A DNA stretch of 64,000 nucleotides from an uncultured Muribaculaceae bacterium (GTDB lineage Bacteria > Bacteroidota > Bacteroidia > Bacteroidales > Muribaculaceae): NCBI GenBank assembly GCA_902494515.1, contig CABUTS010000001.1, positions 26,575 through 90,574 of the forward strand. Direction: 5' to 3'. Positions within the stretch are counted from its first letter, which is position 1. Every line of letters begins with the position of its first letter. The notes beneath the pieces are model-generated. The model did no database searches and was not told the origin of the DNA. It saw only the letters and a list, made by a program, of their open reading frames with translations. Below are positions 55,597 through 63,650 of this stretch, piece by piece. A program made the position numbers and the translations under genes.

Positions 55597-56526
55597 ATGA
55601 TGATTCCTGATAAGATGATAGTGAAAGTCGACAACCTCCGGATAACCTATAACCGGGGCAAGACCGAGGCGCTTCGAGGTGTGTCGTTTGAAGTAGGGGA
55701 GGGGGAGATTTTCGGCCTGATTGGTCCGGACGGCGCCGGCAAGACATCGTTGTTCAGAATTCTGACGACGCTGATTCTCGCCGATTCAGGCACGGCAGTC
55801 GTCGACGGAATGGATGTGGTGAAGGACTACAGGAAACTGCGCCGGAACATCGGCTACATGCCGGGGCGTTTCTCACTCTATCAGGACCTCACGGTCGAGG
55901 AAAACCTGTCGTTTTTCGCTACCGTTTTCAATTCCTCCATCAAGGAGAACTACCATCTGATTGAGGAGATTTACAGCCAGATTGAGCCGTTCAAGGACCG
56001 CCGTGCCGGGAAACTTTCGGGTGGCATGAAACAGAAACTTGCCCTGTGTTGCGCGTTGATTCATGCGCCGCGCGTGCTGTTTCTCGACGAGCCTACCACC
56101 GGTGTCGACCCCGTAAGCCGCAAGGAGTTCTGGGAGATGCTCCGGAATCTTCGCCGCAACTACGGCCTTACGGTCCTGGTTTCGACCCCATACATGGACG
56201 AGGCTGTGCAATGCGACCGCATCGGCCTGATTCAGAACGGCAGGTTTCTGACAATCGACTCGCCTGCCGGTATCGTGGCTGCCTACAGGCAGACCCTTTG
56301 GGCGGTCCGCTCCGACAAAATGCACCGGCTGCTGACTGACCTGCGCACAATCCCTGGCGTCCTGACATCCTTCGCTTTCGGCGAAAACCATCACATCACT
56401 GTCGACGCCGCAAAGCTGAACCCGGATTCGCTCCGCAGCCAGCTCGAAGCTCTCGGGCACAGGGATATCACGATTGAGGCTGTAAAGCCTACAATCGAGG
56501 ACTGTTTTATGAATCTTCAGGAATAG
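55597..56526 (+). CDS. ABC transporter ATP-binding protein 1
   Basis: The 309-residue ATPase has Walker A GPDGAGKTS, Q-loop YMPGRFSLYQDLTVEENL, signature LSGGMKQKLALC and Walker B LFLDEPTTGVDP, followed by a C-terminal extension of about 80 residues typical of ABC-2 drug exporters. It corresponds to the N-terminal half of the double ATPase YbhF of E. coli, here split into two genes. The start could be the ATG at 55597 or one 15 to 21 bp further in. Confidence 0.92.
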   Translation: MMIPDKMIVKVDNLRITYNRGKTEALRGVSFEVGEGEIFGLIGPDGAGKTSLFRILTTLILADSGTAVVDGMDVVKDYRKLRRNIGYMPGRFSLYQDLTVEENLSFFATVFNSSIKENYHLIEEIYSQIEPFKDRRAGKLSGGMKQKLALCCALIHAPRVLFLDEPTTGVDPVSRKEFWEMLRNLRRNYGLTVLVSTPYMDEAVQCDRIGLIQNGRFLTIDSPAGIVAAYRQTLWAVRSDKMHRLLTDLRTIPGVLTSFAFGENHHITVDAAKLNPDSLRSQLEALGHRDITIEAVKPTIEDCFMNLQE

Positions 56527-56530
56527 CGAC

Positions 56531-57274
56531 ATGACCGACGAAACAGTAATAAAAGCCGACGGGCTGACCAAACGGTTCGGCGACTTCACCGCCACCGACC
56601 ATGTTACTTTCGAGGTTCACAAGGGTGAGATTTTCGGCTTCCTCGGTGCCAATGGTGCCGGGAAAACGACCGCCATCCGAATGTTATGCGGGCTTTCGCA
56701 GCCCTCCGGCGGCAGCGCTACGGTCGCCGGTTACGATGTCGCCACGCAGTTTGAGCAGGTCAAGCGCCACATCGGCTATATGTCGCAGAAATTCTCGCTC
56801 TACGACGACCTGACGGTGGAGGAAAACCTGGTGCTTTTCGGCGGTATCTATGGAATGTCGCGACGGAAGGTCCGCGAAAAGATTACCGGACTGCTCGATG
56901 AACTCGGATTTGCCTCCGAACGTAAAACGATGGTAAAGCGTCTGCCGCTCGGATGGAAACAGAAACTCGCTTTCTCGCTGGCCATTTTCCATGAACCGAG
57001 CATAGTGTTTCTCGATGAGCCGACCGGCGGCGTCGACCCGATTACCCGCCGCCAGTTCTGGGAGCTGATATACCGCGCCGCCGACCGCGGAATCACGGTG
57101 TTCGTGACCACCCATTACATGGACGAAGCCGAGTACTGCGACCGCGTCAGCATCATGGTCGACGGCAAAATCAAGGCTCTCGGCTCCCCGGCGCAGCTCA
57201 AGGAGCAGTTCCACGGTAGTTCGATGTACGACGTTTTCTATGCCCTGGCGCATACTGCCAAGCGCGGCGATTAA
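56531..57274 (+). CDS. ABC transporter ATP-binding protein 2, degenerate signature
   Basis: The 247-residue ATPase has Walker A GANGAGKTT, Q-loop YMSQKFSLYDDLTVEENL and Walker B VFLDEPTGGVDP, but the signature motif reads LPLGWKQK rather than LSGGxxQ. The Ser and first Gly are replaced, so one ATP site of the ATPase pair may be weak. It matches the second half of YbhF. It starts 4 bp after ATPase 1. Confidence 0.92.
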   Translation: MTDETVIKADGLTKRFGDFTATDHVTFEVHKGEIFGFLGANGAGKTTAIRMLCGLSQPSGGSATVAGYDVATQFEQVKRHIGYMSQKFSLYDDLTVEENLVLFGGIYGMSRRKVREKITGLLDELGFASERKTMVKRLPLGWKQKLAFSLAIFHEPSIVFLDEPTGGVDPITRRQFWELIYRAADRGITVFVTTHYMDEAEYCDRVSIMVDGKIKALGSPAQLKEQFHGSSMYDVFYALAHTAKRGD

Positions 57275-57297
57275 ACTGCTAATCAGATGCAATAACC

Positions 57298-58419
57298 ATG
57301 AAACAGTTTCTAAGTTTCGTCCGTAAGGAATTCCTGCATATTCTGCGCGACCCGCGTTCGCTGCTGATTCTGCTGATTATGCCGCAGGTAATCGTGTTGC
57401 TTCTCGGTTACGTCGTCAAGAACGATGTGAAGGATATCCGCGTGGCTGTTCTCGATAACAGCCATGACCTTTACACCGGGCAGATTACCGAACGCCTTTA
57501 CGCCAATGAATACTTCATTGGCAAGGGAGAAATCCACTCCGAGCAGGAGGCAACCGACCTGTTCCGTCAGGGGAAGATAGACCTTGTAGTTGTCTTCGGT
57601 CCGGACTTTGCCAACCGGATGGTTCACGGCAAAGACGCCTCGATTCAGATTCTTGCCGACGGTAGCGAACCGAATCAGGCGAGTGTGCGCGTGGCATACG
57701 CCCAGGGGGTGATTTCCTCCTTCCGGGAGGAACTGACGCAGCAGATGGCGCAGGCATCGCCGGATGCCTGGCAATTCAACATCCGGGTGAATTCCAGAAT
57801 GTTATACAATCCCCAGCAGCGATCCGAAGTGAACTTTGTGCCGGGCATTATCGGCATCATTGTCCTGCTGATCTGCTGCATGATGACCTCAATCGCCATT
57901 GTCCGCGAACGGGAAACGGGAACCATGGAGATCCTGCTGGCTTCCCCGCTCCCGTCGATTGACATAGTGCTGGCCAAGCTGGTACCATACTTGATTATTT
58001 CGATTATCGACATGGCGATAATCCTCTGCATCGCTCGTTTTCTGATGCATATACCGGTAGCCGGATCGCTGCTGCTGTATGTCGTGGTCTGCGTGGTATA
58101 TATATTTGTGGCGCTGATGCTCGGGTTGCTGATTTCCACTCTGGTCAGTACCCAGCTGGCAGCCATGCTGATTTCGCTGCTGATGATTGTTCCGGCAATC
58201 TATCTTTCGGGGATGATATTTTCGATAGAGGCTGCTTCTGCAGGGGCGCGGATGATTTCGAACATTATGCCGGCGAAGTGGTTTATTTCCGCCTCGCGAA
58301 AGATTATGATCGAGGGGGTCGGCTTCCGCTATGTTGCAAAGGAAATCGGCGTGCTGGCAACCGAAGGGGTGGTGTTTATGCTCCTCGCCTGGAAATTCTT
58401 CAAAACAAGACTGCAATAA
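57298..58419 (+). CDS. ABC-2 permease 1 (YbhS-like)
   Basis: The 373-residue membrane protein starts FVRKEFLHILRDPRSLLILLIMPQVIVLLLGYV, has a large periplasmic domain (residues 50-180), then five membrane segments with the ABC-2 loop RERETGTMEILLASPL. It pairs with permease 2. The product starts 23 bp after ATPase 2. Confidence 0.92.
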   Translation: MKQFLSFVRKEFLHILRDPRSLLILLIMPQVIVLLLGYVVKNDVKDIRVAVLDNSHDLYTGQITERLYANEYFIGKGEIHSEQEATDLFRQGKIDLVVVFGPDFANRMVHGKDASIQILADGSEPNQASVRVAYAQGVISSFREELTQQMAQASPDAWQFNIRVNSRMLYNPQQRSEVNFVPGIIGIIVLLICCMMTSIAIVRERETGTMEILLASPLPSIDIVLAKLVPYLIISIIDMAIILCIARFLMHIPVAGSLLLYVVVCVVYIFVALMLGLLISTLVSTQLAAMLISLLMIVPAIYLSGMIFSIEAASAGARMISNIMPAKWFISASRKIMIEGVGFRYVAKEIGVLATEGVVFMLLAWKFFKTRLQ

Positions 58420-58421
58420 AT

Positions 58422-59528
58422 ATGAACGCTCTACCATATCTTCTGATCAAGGAGTTCAAGCAGATGTTCCGCAACACCCTGTTGCCGGTGATCTTTGTGC
58501 TGCTGCCGTTCGTGATGATGAACGTGGTGCCAAGAATCGCAACGCAGGAGGTCACCGACATGAACATCGCCGTGGTCGACTGCGACCATTCGCCGCTATC
58601 CTCCCGGCTCATACAGAAAATGCAGGCTTCGACATATTTCAATCTCTACGCCGCCACTCCGAGCTACCGCAAGGCTTACGACCTGCTCCAGATGGGCGAT
58701 GTGGACTTCATCGTAACCCTCGGAAATGATTTCGAGCGGAACCTGTATCGCACTGGAGGCGCCGATGTGATGGTCTCGGTAAACGCTGTCAACGGCATGA
58801 AGGGGGGCCTCGGGAATTCCTATCTGACCCAGATCATCATGCAGTATGCCCGCGAGCTGGCTGCCGAAAACGGCGCTGTCCCGTCGCTTCCCGCCAGAAT
58901 CGAGCCCCGCTATCTCTATAACCAGAATCTTGATTACAAGCAATATATGATTCCGGCGCTGATGTCGATGACTCTGCTGCTGTTGGTCGGCTTTCTCCCG
59001 GCGCTGAACATCGTCGGCGAAAAGGAGAAGGGCACCATCGAGCAGATCAACGTCACTCCGGTTTCGCGTCTCGAGTTCATCCTGTCGAAGATGATACCCT
59101 ACTGGCTTATCGGAATCTTCATCGTGGCCTTCTCGATGGTGCTCGCCTGGAAAATTCATGGCGTGGTTCCCGCCGGGTCAATCTGGCTGGTGTTTTTGTT
59201 CAACGTGGTTTTCATTCTGACAATATCCTCGCTTGGACTTACCGTGTCGAACTTCAGCGACAACATGCGTCAGGCAGCCATGGTGATGTTCTTCTTCCTT
59301 GTCATCTTCATCCTGACCAGCGGACTGCTATCTCCGGTCGCCTCGATGCCCGGCTGGGCAAAGATCGCAACCCTGCTTAATCCTATGCGCTATATTGTGG
59401 CTGCCATGCGCGATATCTACCTTAAGGGGAGCTCGTTAGGCCAGCTGCTCCCGCAGTTCCTACCCCTCTGCCTCTACGCTCTGGCAGCCTCCGCTTTCGC
59501 CATCAGCTCCTGCCGCAAAAACTCCTGA
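58422..59528 (+). CDS. ABC-2 permease 2 (YbhR-like)
   Basis: The 368-residue membrane protein has the same layout as permease 1: LIKEFKQMFRNTLLPVIFVLLPFVMM, a periplasmic domain, and five C-terminal membrane segments with GEKEKGTIEQINVTPV. The start at 58422, 2 bp after permease 1, was chosen because it gives the family N-terminus; an upstream frame extension overlaps the previous gene. The six-gene set is likely a drug or envelope-lipid exporter; the substrate is unknown. Confidence 0.92.
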   Translation: MNALPYLLIKEFKQMFRNTLLPVIFVLLPFVMMNVVPRIATQEVTDMNIAVVDCDHSPLSSRLIQKMQASTYFNLYAATPSYRKAYDLLQMGDVDFIVTLGNDFERNLYRTGGADVMVSVNAVNGMKGGLGNSYLTQIIMQYARELAAENGAVPSLPARIEPRYLYNQNLDYKQYMIPALMSMTLLLLVGFLPALNIVGEKEKGTIEQINVTPVSRLEFILSKMIPYWLIGIFIVAFSMVLAWKIHGVVPAGSIWLVFLFNVVFILTISSLGLTVSNFSDNMRQAAMVMFFFLVIFILTSGLLSPVASMPGWAKIATLLNPMRYIVAAMRDIYLKGSSLGQLLPQFLPLCLYALAASAFAISSCRKNS

Positions 59529-59540
59529 TGCGGGAATCCG

Positions 59541-60905
59541 TCATTTTTTGCGGGCTTCCCACCAGTCGAAGTTGAAGAGATTGCGGTGCTGCATCGGAGT
59601 GCCGCGGAATACGAAATAGAGGTCGTGAACATTTTTGCAACCGCTCAGCGGGGTGCTGAATGGTTCGTATTTGAACTTTGTGTTCGGCACTTCGATCACC
59701 CCTGCAAGAGGACCGTCGGGAGCATCGAGACGGACTTCGATTTTGCCACCGTAGAGTTGCGATGAACAGCTTGCTTCCAGCGAGGAGGCTCCCTTGCCGA
59801 AGTCGACACCTTTCACAAGAATGTATTCACCGTCGTCGATGTCCGTGACAAAAAGTGTGGGATTCCAGGGACCGGAAGGGTTCTCGCGGGTGGTCTTCAG
59901 TCCGTAGCCCCATGCCATGGTCTCGGCTTCCACGCGGCGGAAGGGATCGAATGTCCCGACCTGCTCCAGTTTGCAGTCCTGGAAATAGGGGAGCTCCTGA
60001 ATTGTGCCGTCATCGTTATAACTCATTTCAGCCACAGAAACCGAGCGCTGCTCGGCATGACGGCTTGTTTCGAGGCGGAAGATGTCGTAGTTCAGTCCGA
60101 AGCAATAAGATTTCCCTTTGAAATCGATGATGCCGGGATGATTGCCACGGGTGCGGGGCGTGTGATTCATGATATGCCCCTTATACACCCATGGGCCTTC
60201 GGGTGACTTGCTCATGGCGTAACCGATCCCTTCAGGGCAGCAGGTCGAGGCGAAGGCGAGATAGAAATACTTTTCGCCCCGGGCATTGCGTCGGCTCCAG
60301 AGCCAGGGCCCTTCCTGATAGTCCTTGATTTTAGGCAGCTGCACGATGTCGCCGGAATAGGATATCATATCCTCGTTGAGTTTGACATAATAGGTGTTAG
60401 GGTTGCCCCAGTACATGTATGCCTGACCGTCGTCGTCGATCCACACTGTCGGGTCGATGTCATACCAGTGTTCCTTTTGCCATACAAGTGGTTTGCCCAG
60501 CGGGTCTTTGAATGGACCGTAAGGCGAGTCGGCCACCAGTACCGCTATGCCATTGCCGTGAATAGGGCAGTACATATACCATTTTCCGTTTCGCTCGATT
60601 ACCTGCTCGGCCCAGGCGCCGTTGTTGCCTTTATACCATTTGAAGTCGTCCAGCGAAGCCACGGCTCCATGGTCCTGCCAGTTGACCATATCGGTGGAGG
60701 TGTAGAGAAGCCAGTCCCTCATCAGGAAGCCTTCGGCCCCGACCTCGTCGTGGGTGGTGTAAAGATATACAGTGTCGCCGTGGACGTATGGCGCGGGGTC
60801 TGCGACATATTTGGTCTGGATGACTGGCATATTCAGCGGCTGCTGCGACTGGGCGGTGGCTGCAGCTGCCGAGAGCAGTAACATAGAGATTGCAAACTTT
60901 TGCAT
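59541..60905 (-). CDS. GH43 glycoside hydrolase with C-terminal CBM6
   Basis: The 454-residue enzyme has a signal peptide (ISMLLLSAAAATAQS) and a five-blade propeller with the GH43 triad: Asp in VADPAPYVHGDTVY, Asp in DIDPTVWIDDDG and Glu in YQEGPWLWS. Residues 325-450 match a family 6 carbohydrate-binding module (RVEAETMAW, GGKIEVRLDAPDGPLAG). It probably acts on arabinose or xylose side chains of plant polysaccharides. No SusC/SusD genes are beside it. Its 12-bp gap to the permease gene is convergent. Confidence 0.92.
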   Translation of the reverse strand: MQKFAISMLLLSAAAATAQSQQPLNMPVIQTKYVADPAPYVHGDTVYLYTTHDEVGAEGFLMRDWLLYTSTDMVNWQDHGAVASLDDFKWYKGNNGAWAEQVIERNGKWYMYCPIHGNGIAVLVADSPYGPFKDPLGKPLVWQKEHWYDIDPTVWIDDDGQAYMYWGNPNTYYVKLNEDMISYSGDIVQLPKIKDYQEGPWLWSRRNARGEKYFYLAFASTCCPEGIGYAMSKSPEGPWVYKGHIMNHTPRTRGNHPGIIDFKGKSYCFGLNYDIFRLETSRHAEQRSVSVAEMSYNDDGTIQELPYFQDCKLEQVGTFDPFRRVEAETMAWGYGLKTTRENPSGPWNPTLFVTDIDDGEYILVKGVDFGKGASSLEASCSSQLYGGKIEVRLDAPDGPLAGVIEVPNTKFKYEPFSTPLSGCKNVHDLYFVFRGTPMQHRNLFNFDWWEARKK

Positions 60906-60990
60906 GGAAGATTTTTAATGGTTGAAAAAGGTTAAAGATACTGTAGCGTCGTAGCTGTACTTCACATTGAAGCATGCTCAGATGTGAAAG

Positions 60991-60998
60991 CAAAATTA
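60991..60998 (-). promoter_or_regulatory. Promoter -7 element for the GH43 gene
   Basis: TAATTTTG on the minus strand, 85 bp upstream of the start. No clear -33 box was found. The rest of the gap to 61156 shows nothing else. Confidence 0.45.
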
Positions 60999-61156
60999 CG
61001 ATTTTGCCGTTGAAAAAGCAGTCTTGAATGTTTCAAAGGCTTATCAATACGTATCTTCGCAGTTACCAAAATGAAAATAACGGCAAATCTTCCGCAAGCG
61101 GGAGAATTGCTCAGGAGCTGGAGTCTCTTTGGAGGGACGCTGTTTTAGATGTTTTC

Positions 61157-61717
61157 CTACTTCGCGATATAGTCGAGGAAAGCATCGGTCTGCTTCTGAA
61201 GTTCGGACATCTGCTCGGCGTTCAGAATCATTTTACCTTCAGTCCAGGCCTCGGCGTTCAGCGCGATGCCGGTTTGCGGCGCGACCATCAGATCCGCATT
61301 GATGAAGGGGAACGTCAGCAGCTCGGTCAGTTTGGCCCGGCAACCTGCTGTAGCACCACGGCCTCCGGCGCCGGTCAGTGCTACCTTCCTGCCGTTCAGA
61401 GGAAGTTTCGTCGCGCGGTCATTTGGAGTTAAAGGCCTTGACAGCCAGTCGATAAGCGTCTTGACATGGCCCGGATAACTGCCGTTATACTCCGGACAGA
61501 AAATCCAGAGCGCATCGGCGTCATATACCGCCTTACGTACCCGGCTTACCGGCTCGGGTGCCGGGAACTCGATATCCTGATTCAAGTTCGGAACATCGCT
61601 GTAATCCAGATACTTAACCGCAGCACGACCTTCGAGCATTTTCTCCACGACATCTGCCACCTGACGGTTGAACGACTCCTTCCGCAGCGAGCCTATTATA
61701 AACAATATAGTCTTCAT
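61157..61717 (-). CDS. NADPH-dependent FMN reductase
   Basis: The 186-residue flavodoxin-fold enzyme has the FMN loop GSLRKESFNRQVAD at residues 8-21 and FCPEYNGSYPGHVKTLIDW, the pattern of the ChrR/SsuE/azoreductase group. It would reduce FMN, quinones or azo and nitro compounds using NAD(P)H. It stands alone; a 25-bp direct repeat lies just upstream. Confidence 0.88.
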   Translation of the reverse strand: MKTILFIIGSLRKESFNRQVADVVEKMLEGRAAVKYLDYSDVPNLNQDIEFPAPEPVSRVRKAVYDADALWIFCPEYNGSYPGHVKTLIDWLSRPLTPNDRATKLPLNGRKVALTGAGGRGATAGCRAKLTELLTFPFINADLMVAPQTGIALNAEAWTEGKMILNAEQMSELQKQTDAFLDYIAK

Positions 61718-61732
61718 GATTCCTTTTTCTTG

Positions 61733-61782
61733 ATTAAACGAACAGTTTATGAGTTAAATTAAATGAACAGTTTATGAGTTAA
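61733..61782. repeat. 25-bp tandem repeat upstream of the FMN reductase
   Basis: Two adjacent 25-bp copies at 61733-61757 and 61758-61782 differ at one base; the unit contains GAACAGTTTATGAGTTAA. They begin 16 bp upstream of the start codon, where an operator or leader element would sit. Confidence 0.85.
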
Positions 61783-61815
61783 ACAATCATCTCTCTTAAT
61801 TAAACGGCCATCTGG

Positions 61816-61841
61816 AACCAATGGTTCACGAACCATCGGTT
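61816..61841. promoter_or_regulatory. Palindrome upstream of the FMN reductase and tRNA-Ser
   Basis: AACC-A-ATGGTTC-AC-GAACCAT-C-GGTT is a near-perfect inverted repeat of 26 bp. It may be a dimer regulator's operator. The regulator is not in the window. Confidence 0.5.
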
Positions 61842-62002
61842 AAGATTACCGATTTTCTTAGAACACCATTTAAACAATTGCAAATAACCACATTAGCCCC
61901 CACATCAATAAAATTTTCTCAAAAAAGTGCCAAAAAGTTTGGTCAATTCAAAAAAACTCCCTACCTTTGCACACGTCAAACAAAGACACCAACTTCCCGT
62001 TT

Positions 62003-62090
62003 GGAGCGATGCTCGAGTGGCTGAAGAGGCACGCCTGGAAAGCGTGTATACGCCAAAAGCGTATCCCGAGTTCGAATCTCGGTCGCTCCG
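62003..62090 (+). tRNA. tRNA-Ser(GGA)
   Basis: Acceptor GGAGCGA/TCGCTCC, a long variable arm, anticodon loop CTGGAAA giving anticodon GGA, and T arm CGAGTTCGAATCTCG. CCA is not encoded. A TACCTTTG -7 element lies at 61972-61979. The 3' end is the likely attachment site of the element that follows. Confidence 0.96.
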
Positions 62091-62096
62091 CTAAGT

Positions 62097-62142
62097 AAAA
62101 CGCTGACAGTCAGACATAATAAATGTCGAAAGTCAGCGTTTT
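62097..62142 (+). terminator. Terminator downstream of tRNA-Ser(GGA)
   Basis: AAAACGCTGAC pairs perfectly with GTCAGCGTTTT, 6 bp past the tRNA. An inner GACA/TGTC pair is also present. Confidence 0.85.
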
Positions 62143-62239
62143 ATTTACATCCCGAAGCCGCAAGTGGCATTAAAAAAAAGCCGAAACTTGCCGAAATTTT
62201 ACCGAAAAATACGACTGAAAACGATGCTTGCCGAAAAGT

Positions 62240-62271
62240 GCACGCAAATTGCACGCAACTAATTTGCGTGC
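62240..62271. repeat. Inverted repeat between tRNA-Ser and the integrase
   Basis: GCACGCAAAT at 62240-62249 and ATTTGCGTGC at 62262-62271 are perfect inverse complements, with a further GCACGCAA half-copy between. GCCGAAA motifs recur at 62179, 62190 and 62230. They may be integrase arm sites or an operator. Confidence 0.6.
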
Positions 62272-62321
62272 GGGTCGCCAAAATTAGTGAAATCAGGTAA
62301 GCCGAGGCGAATTTTTAAGCC

Positions 62322-63650
62322 ATGGCAACTGTAAAATTCATCCTCGACTGCCGCGCAGTCAAAAAGGGAGCCGCCGCCCCTCTGAAAGTGTCTATCGGAC
62401 ACCAACGGAAAACAGCCTTGCTGCCATTGAGTATCAATCTCACTCCCGAACAATGGGACGCAGCCGCAGAGAAGGTCGTCAAACATCCAAACCGAGTTTC
62501 CTACAATCAGATTATCGCCCGCCGTCGCGTGGAGATAACCGACATCATCAACGAGCTTGTCAGCCGTCCCGGTGGTATCGGTAACATGACTGCAACCGAC
62601 CTAAAGAACGCGATACGGGATATTCTCTCTCCGCGAGCAGCCAAAGTAGCCGGGACACCCAAAGAAACCCCCAATACCGTAGGCAAATTCTTTCTTCGCT
62701 ATAAAGCGAATAAGAGCTTGGCTGACCGTACAGCCGAGATGTACGATGTTACATGGCGTCGCATCGAGGCATGGCTTGGAGAGGAACAAGCCGCCGCCCT
62801 GCAATTTTCCGACATCAACATGACATGGATTGAGGACTTCGACAAGTTCATGGCAAAAACCGCGCCCTCCCCTAACGGTCGCCGTATGCACCATGCTAAC
62901 CTAAAAGCGGTAATCAACTATGCCATCGACCACGAAGTTCTCGACCGCAATCCCTATCGCCGCTACAAAATCAAGACCGTACCCACTAAGAAGCGCAACA
63001 TGTGCGTGGAGGCTCTCCGCATGATCATCTTTGCGCAAGACCTTGAACCGTGGATGGAAAAGTACCGCGACTTCTTCGTGCTGTCGTTCATGCTTCGTGG
63101 ACTCAACACGGTTGACTTGTGCCACATGACAAAGCCTGTAAATGGCCGAGTCGATTGGATACGCACAAAGACTAAGCAGCCTCTATCTCTGAAGATAGAG
63201 CCGGAGATGCAGTATCTCATCGACAAGTACGCCGGAAAAGAACTGATGCTGATGTTCGCTGAGGACCGCCCTTACCGCAACTTCAACGACAAGCTAACGA
63301 AGGCTCTTCACAAAATCTGCGCATACATCAATCAGAACAGAACCGGAGATGTGAGCGTCCCGGATTGCACAATGTACTGGGCGCGTCATTCGTGGGCTAC
63401 TATCGCTGCCCGGCTTGACATTGCCGACGGCACTATCGGCATTGGACTTGCGCATAGTGCAAAATCAGTAACCGACATCTACATTGAGCGTGACTCTGAG
63501 AAGATTGACATAGCCAACCGCCGTGTCCTCGACTATGTTCTCTACGGCAAGGACTACCGAGTGCCGGGGCCTGTCGTGGAGGCACCAAAGAAAAAGCGTG
63601 GCCGTCCCCGCAAGAACGCCACGCCTGACGGTGACAAGGACGTTGCCTAA
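62322..63650 (+). CDS. Tyrosine recombinase (element integrase)
   Basis: The 442-residue integrase has an N-terminal arm-binding domain (ATVKFILDCRAVKKGAAAPLKVSI), a SAM-like core-binding domain (residues 118-210) and a catalytic domain with Arg259, Arg355, His378 and nucleophile Tyr387. The usual HxxR is YxxR here (Tyr352), a known variant among Bacteroidetes integrases. The C-terminal tail is basic (KKKRGRPRKNA). It lies 231 bp after a tRNA-Ser and points away from it, as expected of an element inserted into the tRNA 3' end. Confidence 0.93.
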   Translation: MATVKFILDCRAVKKGAAAPLKVSIGHQRKTALLPLSINLTPEQWDAAAEKVVKHPNRVSYNQIIARRRVEITDIINELVSRPGGIGNMTATDLKNAIRDILSPRAAKVAGTPKETPNTVGKFFLRYKANKSLADRTAEMYDVTWRRIEAWLGEEQAAALQFSDINMTWIEDFDKFMAKTAPSPNGRRMHHANLKAVINYAIDHEVLDRNPYRRYKIKTVPTKKRNMCVEALRMIIFAQDLEPWMEKYRDFFVLSFMLRGLNTVDLCHMTKPVNGRVDWIRTKTKQPLSLKIEPEMQYLIDKYAGKELMLMFAEDRPYRNFNDKLTKALHKICAYINQNRTGDVSVPDCTMYWARHSWATIAARLDIADGTIGIGLAHSAKSVTDIYIERDSEKIDIANRRVLDYVLYGKDYRVPGPVVEAPKKKRGRPRKNATPDGDKDVA

